DNA of 64,000 bases from Capsaspora owczarzaki ATCC 30864 (lineage: Eukaryota > Opisthokonta > Filasterea). Below are positions 1 to 11,258 of this stretch, in pieces (position 1 is the first letter of the stretch; each line of letters begins with the position of its first letter). The position numbers and the translations under genes are program-made. The stretch is taken from positions 1,636,998 through 1,700,997 of the forward strand of contig NW_011887296.1 in NCBI RefSeq assembly GCF_000151315.2, in the 5' to 3' direction. A model generated the notes under the pieces. The model made no database searches. It was not told the DNA's origin and saw only the letters and a list, made by a program, of their open reading frames with translations.

Positions 1-216
1 ACCGACGCTGACGACGCTGCGCTGGGCTCGTCCTTGGCCGATGCATACGGAATGACCTGTGTTGAATGGAGACACCGAGGTTCAGGTCCAGTCAGTGTCT
101 CAGTGACCCAATCCTGGGTGTCGTTCTATTGTTCTATTGGGGTTTTTTACATTGGCAGCTGCGATGAGTTCGCCGAGCGCGTCAATCACGGCGTCCTTGC
201 TCGATCCGCCGCCCAT
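1..216 (-). CDS. 5' end of an unknown gene, possible N-myristoylated protein (partial)
   Basis: The gene is read on the minus strand and runs off the left edge of the window. Exon 1 is 216-151 (22 codons, beginning MGGGSSKDAVIDALGEL). A GTAAAA donor follows, then a 94-base intron and a CACAG acceptor, and exon 2 continues from 56 to the window edge in phase 0. Glycine at position 2 with serine at position 6 fits the N-myristoylation consensus, so membrane anchoring is possible. The visible 41 residues do not identify a family. The start is the first ATG after a long A/T-rich leader. The function is unknown; the model rests only on splice signals and an open frame. Confidence 0.45.
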
Positions 217-811
217 TTTGATTCCCAAGTGATGACGCCTGCTCAAAGTGAACAAAGGGAGAGTGAAAGAGTGAAAGAGAGAGAGAAAGAGAGAGAGAAA
301 GAAGCAGACAAAAAAAGACTGAGAAAATGGCCCAGTAATCTCAGAAAAACTCAGCTTTCGATCAAAATGAACAACCAACAACAAAACAACTTCAACTTCA
401 ACTTCAATCGACGAGCAACAAAACAAAACAAAGCTTCAACTTCAATCGACGAGCAACAAAACAAAACAAAGCAATCAAACTTTTTTTTCCATTCACTGAC
501 TTTTTCCATTGACTTTTTCCATTCACTTTTTCCATTCACTTTTCGACTTTTCTGTTCATTGACTTTTCTGTTCATTGTTCATTTTTTTTCGTTCACTTCT
601 TCTTTTTATTCTTCAATTTTTTAACCTCAAACTTTTTTTACTTTTTTCCCCGAGTTTTTTTAACTTCCGTCTTTTTTTTTCTTTCTTTTTTCTCTCTTTT
701 TTTCTTTCAATCAAAACCGAACTCAGCTTCAAAAAGTCAAACAAAAAGCGCGGAACAGGTTTTTTTTTTTTTTGTCTTTGTTGCTTGTTTTTTGTTTTGT
801 TTCCAATCCAA
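217..811. other. Intergenic/5' flanking region with pyrimidine repeats
   Basis: This A/T-rich stretch separates two divergent genes and has no supportable coding region. It holds a 38-base unit repeated twice (about 397-471, with ATCGACGAGCAACAAAACAA in each copy). A cluster of TTTTCCATTCACTTTTTCC-like units lies at about 481-580, followed by long T runs up to 40 bases before the ATG4 start. Promoter or leader function is inferred only from its position. Confidence 0.4.
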
Positions 812-3800
812 ATGTCGGACGGCAGCGGCGTCGGCAGCCTGAATGGCAGCAGCAGCAGCAGCAGCAGTGGCGGCGTCGGCGTTCGTGAAGAACACCACCA
901 CCAACAGCAGCACCAGTCAGCACACGTCGCTCCACCGCGCCTCACGCTGACCACGCCAGCCTCAGCGACCGCGCGTGCAGACAGCGATGCTGCAGCAGGA
1001 GGAGGAGGAGCGACGGCTGGAGGAGCACCAACAACGACGACGACTGAGATGGACAATGTAGCACAAGCAGCCAAACCAACCCTCAGCCTCACTCACCCGC
1101 ACCAGCACCAGCACCAGCAGCACTCCCATGACAATGACATGCTGCTGCTTGAGGCGACAAAGGCAGGGCGGCGGCTGGGCCAGCTTCGGAGGCAGCGGAC
1201 GGGCAGCGTTGGCGACGCAGGAAGTCTGCTGAGCGTCGACTCTGCTGCTGGCACTGCGTCGTCGTCATCGAGCCACCAGGACGTCGAGGACGAGGACGAG
1301 GACGACCAGGACTTGTATGGCGACGACGACAACTACGACGAGGACTTTGTGCTGCAGTCGTCACTCGGCGACGGTCATCACGAAGTTCAAGGTGGTCACG
1401 AAGCGCAAGGGCAAGCGCAAGGGCAAGGGCGTGCTGCTGCTGCTGCTCTGAATCTGAGCCTCGAAGACAAGCATGCTCAAGCGTCAGGGAAGGAAGAACA
1501 TGCAGGAAACACCCATCATCACAAGGCAAAGCATGGGCAGGACGGCGCTGCAACCACTGTGGCGTCGAATTCTACCAGTAGTGCTGCTGCTGCTGCTGCT
1601 AATCCTGCTGCTGCTCCTGCACCGAGAGACTCGAAGCACCTGCAGCTGCCGATCGAGCGCGAGGCATCCTGCTTCATCCACCTCGACGGTGCGCACTCTG
1701 CCCCAGACATTGGTGCTCATGGGCCTGGACACCCGCACACCAAATGGTCAGACCACTCGCTGGCGTTCTACGCGACCGACGAGGCCGCCTCGGTCGCCGC
1801 CGATGCGAACGCTCGTTCCCACCCCGAAACCCGCCCATTCGCCCACGGCGACGTCAAGGGCAAGATGCTGGCTGCATTCTACAACATTCGTCACAATGGT
1901 GAGTCTGCACTCTGTGCTTTGTGTGGAAAATGGAGCCACAACAAAACTCATTTTTTTATTTCTTGGTCGTTTTGTCTTGGCAAACTTTTTTTTCTATTAT
2001 TGTTTTTTTTCCCTGATTCTTTGGCTCTGCAGTCAACAACTTCCTATCCTCCATCAGCGACTCGCCCATCTGGATGCTTGGCAATTGCTACAGCGGCAAG
2101 GAACTCGAGTGCAACGGCCACACGGAAAACAAACACAACAAACGCAGCCGACACATTTGCAAGTTTTTCGCAGACTTCCAAACCCTCGTCTGCTTTTCAT
2201 ATCGCAAGGATTTCGAGCGGATACCTGGCAGCAAACACACCACCGATTGCGGCTGGGGCTGCACCCTCCGCAGTGCCCAGATGCTCGTCGCAGAGGCGCT
2301 CGTTTTGCAGATTTTTGGCCGTCGTTGGCGAATTGAGGATCGTTCCTGCCCTGCCCCACTCAGTAGCTCGAAAGAGGATCAGCTCCGACTGGTAAGAAGA
2401 ATGGGGAGGGTGGAGGGTGGAGGATGTGTGTGTGTGGCGTTTGGGTTTTTGGCTAACTTTTGTCTCCCCTTTCTTTTTTGACAGATTATTCGATTATTCC
2501 AAGACCAACTGCGGCTTGATAGCCCTTTCTCCATCCACAATATCGTTCAGCACGGCTGCCAACTGTTTGACAAGCGTGCAGGTGACTGGTTTGGTCCGGC
2601 AAGCGTTGTTCGAGTTTTTGCGTACGTACCAGCAAGCAAACAACTCTGCCAATCGCGCTTCTCTCTCGTTGCATGTGCGGTCGCAGCACGAACTCACTGC
2701 GTTTTTGCTTCACTTTGTCTGTAGTGATCTGATCAACCAAGCATATGCAATGCATCAAAGCCCATTCCGCGCCTACCAGGCGATCGACCACATTATTTAT
2801 CGAGACCTTGTTGCAGAGCTATGCAGTGGACCAGACGCTGTGCGCGACCTTGAATTTTCAACCCCGACCTCCACGTCAGAAAGCGTCAGCACCGACGAAA
2901 CGGTCACCCCGTCCGCGAGCACCTCGCAATCACCGCCAGTCCTGCCGCCTCCGTTCATTCCCTTGCTCATTCTGATGCCTTTGCGATTGGGGCTGAATGA
3001 AATCAATCGCATGTACATTCCCTGTCTCAAGGTGAGTGAAAAGTGTTTTGATGCAGAATTGTGAGGGAGGGGGGGTTTTGCGATGCTGAGCTAACGTATT
3101 GACTGTCCGTTCGCATTGCTCTTTAGGCTCTTCTCATGTGCGCTCAGTGCGTCGGAATTATTGGCGGACGGCCACGGCACTCGCTTTATTTTGTCGGCTA
3201 CCAAGGTTTGGAATTTGTCACGCCGTTGGAGTTTGGCATTCGATTCGAAAACTGACCATTTCTTTGGCAACTTGACACCACAGAGGACAATGTAATATTT
3301 GCCGACCCGCATGGCTGCAAGCGGTTTGTAGATATGCAGCAAACGTCCTTCCCGACAGAAGTGAGTTGGTTGCGCTTTTTTTTTTTTTTGGTCGTTTTCC
3401 CACCGCTCTTCAGCTGATCTGACCACCGCCTTTGTTTTTGTTTTTTTTTCTTGTTATCGCTGCCAGACCTTCCACTCTGCAGTTCCCAACAAAATCCCAT
3501 TCACCCATATGGATCCCTCCATGGCGATTGGCTTTTTGTGCCAAAACCAAGCCGATTTTGACGATCTGTGCAATTTCCTCACTTCGGTAATGCATCCATT
3601 CCGGTTTGCCAACTCGCATTCGACACACACACACAGCCAACCCCTTCTCACTTTCCTTGTGCCTCTGCTTGAACCCTCCCAGCTGGACAAAAAGTGCTCG
3701 TTCATTTCGGTGGAAAATACCTGCCCGGCGTACTCGCGTTCTACGTTTGTGCCGGCCCCGCCGCGGTTGACCATCGAGGAACTCCGCGTCAAGCTGGCAT

Positions 3801-4600
3801 CCGCGGCATCCACCAGCAGCTCCAGCGCTCCGGGCAAAGCTCCGGCACGCCGTCGCGCATCGCGCCCTCGCTCGGATCTGACTGCCGACGCCGGCCTCGC
3901 AAGCAAGCACCAGCCGCGTGAGGATGGCCCGCCCAAAGAGTCGTCGTACGACGAAGACAACGAGGATGGGTTTGGTGAAGGCGACGACGACCGCTACGAC
4001 TCTGACTTTGTCATGTGCGCTGCCGCGACGTCCATCCCTCCTCAGCCCCAGCGACAACTCTCTAGCTCCTCGAGCGTTTCTTCGACCAAAAAGAAGCCTG
4101 CATCTGGTGGATTCCGCAAGTATTTCTCGACGCTGCGAGGCAGTACCTCCGAGCCCGAAAATGAGCAGCAACTGCAACTACAGCAGCAGCAGCATCAACA
4201 GCAGTTGCAGGGTCATGAGGTCGGTGCGGCTGGTGCCAGCGTCCCGCCACAACAACCGCGGTCTGCGGATCCAGAGCGCAAGTCGCCCTTCTCGTTCTTG
4301 TCGTTGCGCCATCGTCACCAAACCCCGACCTCGGAGTTTGCCGCAAGCAGCCACAGCTCGCTCTCCGACCAACCTGCCTCTGCCAGCACGTCCCAGCCAA
4401 ACTCTCCTCCGGTGATAATGCAGCATCATTCCTCTGCCGATCACCATCATCCGCTTTCGCATCATCATCCAGTGATCACTGGCAGCTTGACGGCGGATTC
4501 GCTTAAGGCGCTCAACCGCGCCGCTGCTCTGCAGGATGCGACTCATCCCGGCAGTATGTCTGCCTTTCACTCGCTTGTGACGCCCTCGACGACTGAATGA
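812..4600 (+). CDS. ATG4: Cysteine protease ATG4 (autophagin, peptidase C54) with a long low-complexity N-terminus
   Basis: ATG4 cleaves the C-terminus of ATG8/LC3 and also removes it from lipid, in cytosolic autophagy. Eight exons are proposed: 812-1898, 2033-2391, 2485-2625, 2687-3031, 3127-3205, 3284-3360, 3467-3586 and 3683-4600. They sum to 1041 residues. Residues 1-360 are Ser/His/Gln/Asp-rich. The C54 core follows with [20 protein letters not shown] then GC (catalytic Cys), [66 protein letters not shown] (catalytic Asp and His) and [20 protein letters not shown] Ser/Pro/His-rich tail of about 300 residues ends the protein. Family members are usually 390-500 residues, so both extensions are unusual. 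The intron at 3587-3682 is a multiple of three and could be read through, but its splice sites are good. The 61-base intron at 2626-2686 is the least certain. Confidence 0.9.
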
Positions 4601-4969
4601 GCGTTGACGCCAGCAGCAGCAGCGGTTGGTTGGAAAAGTCAAAGCGCAGGTTGGAAGAGTCAAAGTGGATGCTTCGCCACCAACATCATCCCCAAAGCAA
4701 ATTCTAACATCCACAATCGCTGACGATCTGTGGCTGTTGTTGTGTGTTTTTGCTCTTGTACGATTTGTTCTTGTTCTGTTTGTGCTTCTGTATGTAAATA
4801 ACTCGGCATTGATTATTTTTTTTTTCTGCTCGTTTTTGCTCGACCCTCGCGGATTGAACGGTTGGTCATTTTGCACTAGGCTTGCTTGGAAACGAACTGC
4901 GGAAAAAACTTAGGATGTTAGGTACAATAGAGGGGGGGGGGACATGAAGATGAGTGAGTGGACAAGGCA
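4601..4969. other. Convergent 3' UTR region of ATG4 and OST4
   Basis: No gene is seen here. The two flanking genes converge on this stretch. It contains T-rich tracts and a short G run near 4932, consistent with 3' UTRs. Confidence 0.4.
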
Positions 4970-5182
4970 TTAGTTCAGCTTCTTGGCGCTGGCTGTGGTT
5001 GCGGCCACTGATGCACCAGCGGATGACCCTGACGTGGCAGAAGCAGACGTAGTAGCAGAAGAAGCAGCAGCAGTGACGGTGGCGGTCTTGTTGACGGCGA
5101 CAAAGTGGTACGCGACGACGAGCACAAAGATGAAGATGCCGAGCAGATTGGCAACAAGCATCAACTGGATGTCAGAGATCAT
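4970..5182 (-). CDS. OST4: Oligosaccharyltransferase subunit OST4 with a C-terminal Ala/Ser/Thr extension
   Basis: OST4 is the mini-subunit that stabilises the STT3-containing oligosaccharyltransferase in the ER membrane during N-glycosylation. The 70-residue product starts MISDIQLMLVANLLGIFIFV and continues LVVAYHFVAVN, which is almost the textbook OST4 sequence: a short lumenal start, one transmembrane helix, then a conserved YHxVAVN end. Known OST4 proteins are about 36-40 residues. Here about 35 extra Ala/Ser/Thr residues follow, ending AKKLN. An upstream in-frame ATG would add 12 residues, but the conserved family start is MISD, so 5182 is preferred. The gene is a single exon. Confidence 0.93.
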   Translation of the reverse strand: MISDIQLMLVANLLGIFIFVLVVAYHFVAVNKTATVTAAASSATTSASATSGSSAGASVAATTASAKKLN

Positions 5183-6111
5183 GGCTGCGTTTTTGTGAGG
5201 GGGGATATATCTGCGCACAGGTGCAAGTCGGATCAGCCGGGGGAGGGGACGGGCAAGTGAGCAGCGGGGTCAAGCAGCGGAGATCAACAAAGATCTCTGC
5301 TTTTTCCATTGGAGTTGCATTTTGTATGGATTTTGCATTGGAGATGGAAATTGAACAATCAATGCTTACATAAAGTAGAACTGAGAAGAGTTCTGAGATT
5401 GGAAGAGTCGGAAAAACGAACTCAGACAAGCTAGGATTCAGTTTGTACAGGAAGAGGGGGAGGCCATAAGTGATTCAGATCAGAGTTGAAGGATCACCAT
5501 TGTTTGATTTGTTCTTCCACCTCAAACTCCCGATTCATGAATATTGTCGACGCATTGAGACAGTCATAAGCAGCTTTTATCGAAAGATATCTGATCACTC
5601 GACTTTTGTTCCATTGTGCTGAGTTTTGACAATGGCTTCCGTTCTCAACGGTCTCGAAGACAGGTCTGTCGGCCTTCGCTTTCCCTTCGCTTTCCCCATT
5701 CTCTTCGCTAGTCGCCTTTGCTTCATCCCTCGCGTTCGTTGGAGAGCGCGGCCTTTGAGAAGGAGAACGCCTTGTCCCGACTTGGTTTTCCCCCAATTGC
5801 TCAATGCATTTCCAGCCAACAATTTTATTGTTATTTTTCCAATGCATTTCCAGCCAAATCTGTATTATTTTTTATTTATTTTTTTTTATTTTTCGAAATC
5901 CGTTTTGCACTTTCCCCCCCCCCCCTAACCCCTCACTCGACCACCTGGTCCGCCCATTTCGCAATGTGCTCCTCTCACACACACACACACCCGCGTTGTG
6001 CCTTTCGCCCTGTTCAAACCGACCGGGGGGAAGGGAACACCCCCATCTGAAAAAGCGAGTCCCGCTTGTGTTCTCCCTTCTTCTTGTGTCTGCACGACGC
6101 GTCTCCGCATG
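5183..6111. other. Intergenic region between OST4 and the Nudix gene
   Basis: No gene is supported here. The region holds two close copies of an AATGCATTTCCAGCCAA-like element (about 5811-5857), other TGCATTGGA-like words near 5300-5345, a C run (about 5916-5926) and a CA repeat (about 5976-5990). It probably contains the promoter or leader of OST4 and the promoter or first exon of the Nudix gene. Confidence 0.35.
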
Positions 6112-8457
6112 ATGAATGATGACGAGACCGACATCCGACAGACGACAGCAGAAGGCCGAGAATGGCGGACGGACGGGGGGAACAACCGCGCACCCAACGC
6201 CAATCTCAATTTCTCCCAATGCAATCCCCATACAAACGCTTTCAACCCGCTGCTCCCCGTCCATACGACGCACCACCACCTTCCACCCGAGTTGGGAAAT
6301 GTACTCACTCTGGACTGCTTTGCTTTGATGTTGCTGTGGAACAATCAGATACAAGGGCGTCACGATTGATACCGAGTTTGCTGCAGAGCTCGCCAACAAC
6401 GCAGATCAGGCGCGCTTCAAGACACTCCTCACAGGTAAACCAAATCAACTGCTGCTACTTCTCGAGAACAGAAGAAACAGAAGAAACAAAAACCCCTCGA
6501 CTTGGCATGTGGAACAAGCACATTCAAGACGGATCTGCTGCAAATTGTTGGAAGGAACGTTGGCAACCATACTTCCTCGAAACGAAATCGTGGTGAACAC
6601 GCTTGCTTTGACAGACATATTGACGGTCAAACCAGTCGGCGGGTCGGACGTCGAAACCAAAGAAAACAAAAACAAAGAAAAAAACCAAAACGAAAAGCTC
6701 ACCCGCCACAAAAGCTCTCTCCCCAGACCCCACTCAACTTTTGTCTAATATGGCACCCCTTGCAATGTAACACAGACTCGCTGACCGCGTGGAGACGGGA
6801 AGGCAAGCGTGGAATTTGGCTTCGCATTGCGCTCAAGGACGCGCATTACATTCCCATCGCCGCCGAAGAGGGCTTTGTCTTTCATCATGCCGAGCCGCTG
6901 CATGTCATGATGACGCGCTGGTTGCCCGAAGACGAGCCATCCCAGCTGCCCACCTACGCGACCCACTATGTTGGTAAGAGTGGGAATGCACTGTTGGTGT
7001 TGTTCTTATTGCTTTACAATTTTGCTCATTCTAAATCTCACACCATTCTTTTTTTCCCCAATTGACTTTGGCTTGACAGGTGTCGGCGGGTTTGTGCTCA
7101 ACGACCAAAACGAATTGCTGGTTGTGTCAGAGCGATACGGTGACAAACCAATGTGGAAGCTCCCAGGCGGTCATGCCAACCGAGGTTTGTTGCCCATTTC
7201 CGCTCTTCGTGAGCGCGCGCGAGACTTGCCGTACAACGTTGGTGCTCAATCTCTGTTTTTGCTGTCTCATTGTCCTCATTGCGTGCCCCAACCTTCAGGC
7301 GAAGATCTCGGCCAAGCCGCCATTCGAGAAGTGTTTGAGGAAACTGGCATTGAATCCGAATTCATCTCGCTGACGGCATTCCGACACCAACACAAGTACT
7401 TGTTCGAGACATCTGACTTGTACTTTGTGTGCCGTCTCAAGGCCCTGAGTTTGGAAATCAAGCATGATCCCCGAGAGATTTCTGCGTGTCGATGGCTTCC
7501 CGTAAGTTTCGCCTTCGGCTGCTTGGTGGTGGTTGCTGATGGCTTTTTGATTTTGCAACAGCATGCTCACTTTTAGTTGCTTTTCTTTTCTGTTTCTTTT
7601 TGGGTGGCGAACTGCCTTATTCCAAACTCTAGCTCGACCAGTACATTGCCGATCCTTCCGTCTCATACACAAACAAACACATTGCCACGTGCATCAAGCT
7701 CGGACTGGAAAAGAGCGACACAACCTGGGAAATGACGGCGGCCGCTGTGCCTTCCTTCAACCGCAAGGCGACCAACCTGCTGTATTGCACCAAGAATGCA
7801 GACGCCAGCCAAATCTTGTGTCCGGAACCTGTTGAAGGCGATGAAAGCCAAGCCAATGCGGCTGCTGCTGCGGCTGCTGGTGCTGACAACAAGACTGCCC
7901 CCGAGTGGCGACGCGAGCGTCGGCGGTCGTTGCGCATCAACATGCAGATGCAAGCCGAGCGTTTGGCCAAGTCCAGCAAGCGAGGCGACGACGACGACAT
8001 TCGCTCTCCGGAGGTCGCGCAAGATGGCAACACGAGTAAACCGGACATTTACAGCGATCCGGCCATCATCGCGGCGCTCGCGATTGCCGAGGCCGAGGAG
8101 AAGGGCCGAAAGTCGCCGCTCCCTGCGCCTGCTCCATTGTCGTCCAACTCGTCGCTCGATGGTCTGCCCACGTCCGTGAGTCCCGTGTCGGCGTTTGCGC
8201 ACGTGCAGCACGCTTCGAATCTCACGCGCTCGCGCAGCCGCGCCTCAAGTCGCGCCAATGCGAAGGAGCTGGTCATTGATCCGGCCAGGCCCACTTCGTT
8301 TGTTGTTATTGTTGGCGGTACCGGTGACGGCAATGCGTCGCCCCGTCAACGCTACTCTGTGCACGAAAACCTGCAGCAGTCTCAGCAATTGTCGAGCGCT
8401 GGTAGCTCGACTGCGTCGCTGGATGCGTGCACTTTGCCGACCATTTCCGGCGAGTAA
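6112..8457 (+). CDS. NUDT6: NUDT6-like Nudix hydrolase with a low-complexity C-terminal tail
   Basis: Nudix enzymes hydrolyse nucleoside diphosphates linked to another moiety, using Mg2+. Well-supported exons are 6349-6434, 6776-6973, 7080-7184, 7299-7501 and 7633-8457. The pre-Nudix domain reads YKGVTIDTEFAAELANNADQ and then IWLRIALKDAHYIPIA, as in NUDT6 and its plant relatives. The Nudix box is complete: GHANRGE, then DLGQAAI, then REVFEETGI. It is split by the intron at 7185-7298. About 250 residues after the domain are Ser/Ala/Glu-rich and not recognised. The first coding exon is uncertain: ATGs at 6109, 6112 and 6116 open different frames, and donors at 6291 or 6301 would fit two of them in phase. 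Most of the protein is secure; the N-terminal 50-60 residues are not. Confidence 0.82.
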
Positions 8458-8779
8458 CCACGAGTTTTGAGTTTGATGATGTCTGTTTGTTTTTATGGTG
8501 TTTTTATTTGCTTTTGCTGCTGCTTGGTCCCCTTGCGTTTGGTTGCGTGACCAGGATGAATTTTTTTTTTCGTGGCCATGGCGCATTGTCATTGCAGAGT
8601 GTCTGTGATGCATTTCGTGCCTTTCTCTTTGGCTCCTTTTAGCGCCCGTTGAAATCTACAATGAGCGTGTCGTAACTGTAAAATACAAGTTCTTCAATTT
8701 TTATTTAATGCTTGAACTGTACTGTACCAAGCACTCCATCTTACTGTACTGTCAAAGCCAACCGACACACACACACTGA
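8458..8779. other. Convergent 3' UTR region
   Basis: No gene is seen. The stretch is T-rich and lies between the stop codons of two convergent genes. A short CA repeat lies near 8765-8776. Confidence 0.4.
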
Positions 8780-10541
8780 CTAAATCTGAGATACACTCCA
8801 CGCGACAGAGTCGCGGACATTCTGGAAGGTGCTCATGTCCACCGAAAACACGCGCCATGGACGAGCAATGGAATGGAGCTCGAGAGCATCAGCGACAGTG
8901 GCTGCAGACGCAGTGCGAACTTTGCCAGACGCCGTCTTCCAGGGAAGGTAGGGTGCGGTGTCGCTGGAACCGTCAGCGGTACGAGCTGGATTTGGCGCAT
9001 TGCTATTGTTGGCAATCGGAGCGGGCAGCCATGTCGAGGCGTCGCTCGGGGCCAATTCGACCGCCCAGACCATCAGCGGCGCATCTTTGGCAACGTTATA
9101 ATCGGATAGCAATTGCGAGAGCTCGATGCGGGCGTCTGCAATGTACGAATCGTGTGCTTCCGCACGCTCGGGATCCAGCTCGCGATCGCTGGCAGACAGC
9201 TCGATCAGCTGTGTCGCATCGACGACAAAGGCGTAGGTGTCGACGGTTTTGCATAGTTGGCTCATCTCGCGACTCAGGCGGCCAAAGCCGTCGGAAAGCT
9301 GGTTGACTTGTTGAACGCTGGTTGTGCGTCGTTTGGCTTGCGTGGATCGGTAGAGGGTCATCAGGTTGAGCACAATACCGTTGATACTGACGCCTACACC
9401 CGAACCAACCCCTGCAATGCCTGGATACATGCGCGTGGCGCGCAGGGGTGACATTGGGTTGAACAAGAGGCTTGACACGACAGGGAGCTGCTGGGCGTTC
9501 TCCAGTCCGGGTCCAAAGATGGCCATGCGGACAGCTTGGCCGAGCACGGCCCGCTTCATGGTCTTGAAAATACCGCGAGCAGACGGCTTGGGCGTAACGT
9601 GGAGACCATTGACGGCCGCGGGATTGTTGGGCGTGTATGCCAGATACAGCTGCCGCTTGGATGTGAAGGCGCGATTGGGCACCGGTGCGCCGTAGTGTGG
9701 CCAAGTGTGCCGATCGACGCGAAACAGATGCTTCCAATAAACGTCGTTCTGAGCCAGGTCCCGGAGCGCCCGGCACGTGCAAGCGAGCATGGCGAGGGAT
9801 TTCGCGTCCAGAATGAGTAGAATTTCGTGCAGCAGGTCATGCTGTTGATGGTGAAGCACAGAAAATCAACCAAAAGAAAAAAGCATGCAGAAGTCATCAT
9901 GCAGAGTGAGTTGGGGAAAAGCAGGACGGGGAAGGTGTGAGAGTGGCGTAAAAATTCTAAGATGTCCGAATTTGGCAGAATGACGTGTTGGTTTTTACCG
10001 GCAGAGCGAGCAACCAGCAGGTCTCGTCGGGATTGGTGCTCTCGCTGGCGGTGCTTGAGCTCACTGCAAGGGTTGTTGTTGCTGTTGGTGCCGATGGGGA
10101 TGGATGGGATGGGGTGGACGACGATAATGTCGTCTGGGAGTTTGTGACAAAAGTTGTAGAATTTGAGGCAGCCGCAGAGCACTGTCCAGCGCCAACGAGA
10201 GCGTCCGAGGGCGACGCCAGGACGTGCAGCTGGTGCATTCGGAAATGGTTGGAGACAAAGTACGACCCGCTTTCGACGACGGTGGGGTCGCCAGAGTGCT
10301 TGCTGCTGCGGTTCGGATTGGGAGCAGCGTTGTTGTTCCGAATGCGGTGATCTGCATACGTGGAAGCTGACGACTCGGTCCGGTACGCTCGCTCGTGCTG
10401 GTTTTCGTCGCTGCCGCCGCTGCTCTGGCGCTGCGGTGTGTGTGTGGAGTAGTGGTTGCTGGTGGCTGGCTGGTGGTGGTGGTGGTGGTGGTGGTGGTGG
10501 TTGAATTGGAAGGACGTTGCGAATCCTGCTGCAGCGCTCAT
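8780..10541 (-). CDS. FBXO4: FBXO4-like F-box protein (SCF ubiquitin ligase substrate adaptor)
   Basis: F-box proteins link substrates to SKP1-CUL1 ubiquitin ligases. There are two exons, 10541-9999 and 9841-8780, giving 534 residues. Exon 1 encodes a His-repeat and Ser/Thr/Asn-rich N-terminus of about 180 residues. The splice joins LALP to HDLLHEILLILDAKSLAML, re-creating a standard LPxxLLxEIL F-box. The C-terminal 300 residues follow the FBXO4 pattern: IFGPGLENA, GIAGVGSGVGVSINGIVLNL, then CKTVDTYAFVVDATQL and LLSDYNVAKDAPLMVWAVEL. In FBXO4 this part is an atypical small-GTPase-like fold that binds TRF1. Whether TRF1 is a partner here is unknown. A GTA donor and CAG acceptor both fit in phase 0. 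Confidence 0.85.
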
Positions 10542-10806
10542 CTTTAAAGGAAAATCAAAACAACTCAAAATGACTGAACAAGAAATCCGAGCTCGAGTTC
10601 AACAAAGGCTTTGAAGGGGCAAAGAAATGTGAGGACGTGGCCGACGCTGACACGAGACTTTGCAACCCCCATTCGTTCACAGGAATAGATTGTTGATGAA
10701 TGGAGTTCTTTTGCGAAGAGAAACTCGGCCGTCAATCGAAGAATCAGTGAAAGCCAAAACAAAAAAAAAACGAACAAAGAAGAACGGCAAAACAAAAAAA
10801 CAAAAT

Positions 10807-10816
10807 AAAAAAAAAA
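10807..10816 (-). terminator. RNA polymerase III T-run terminator of the 5S gene
   Basis: Ten consecutive T residues on the minus strand begin two bases after the 3' end of the 5S gene. A run of four or more T residues is the normal Pol III stop signal. Confidence 0.8.
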
Positions 10817-10818
10817 GA

Positions 10819-10935
10819 GTTACAACAAGCAGTATTCCCGCGTGGTCTCCCACCGCAGTACTAACTACTCTCATGGTGGTTTAACTTCGCAGAGCGGAAC
10901 GGGATGCGGTGCATTCCACCAGATATGGCCGTAAC
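10819..10935 (-). rRNA. 5S ribosomal RNA
   Basis: The minus strand reads GTTACGGCCATATC, then CACCGCATCCCGTTCCG, TCTGCGAAGTTAAAC, GTTAGTACTGCGGTGGGAGA and CCACGCGGGAATACT, all hallmarks of eukaryotic 5S rRNA. The 5' GTTAC pairs with the 3' GTAAC, fixing a 117-base gene. The internal A-box/C-box control region around GAAGTTAA and GTGGGAGACC is intact. It is a single copy between two protein-coding genes, with no second copy in this window. Confidence 0.95.
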
Positions 10936-11258
10936 TGAAATACAGTAGGTGGGCAGATCTCTCCTGAACCACATGTTGTGTTGAGCATTCAACCAAGAAT
11001 ACGCACAACAACCGTGTCTCACTGCGTCCCACGGCTGTACTCTTGAATGCTTACTTGACATACGTCTGCGGACAATCTATTTGTCACCTTTGCACGCCTT
11101 CAACGGGAGAGAATTGTTGGGAATCCTGGTGCGCAACAGCTCGGATATGATTGCATTTTTCAGATTGATTGCCGGGTCTCCTGCTTGGCTGCCAATTGCC
11201 CTTGTAGCCTGCTCTTTCGAGGGTGTTTTGTCTACTGCAATGAGGTTTGAGGAAAAAA
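10936..11258. other. Spacer between the 5S gene and the LRR gene
   Basis: No separate gene is seen. The stretch holds the upstream flank of the 5S gene and the 3' flank of the minus-strand LRR gene. An open minus-strand frame of 73 codons (11077-11298) overlaps the LRR gene's last exon in another frame and has no recognisable features. Confidence 0.35.

Noticed and set aside
3587-3682. Read-through of the ATG4 intron as coding sequence
   Set aside because: The 96 bases keep the frame, but they encode a Thr/His-rich stretch from a CA repeat and carry good GTAATG and CCCAG splice signals.
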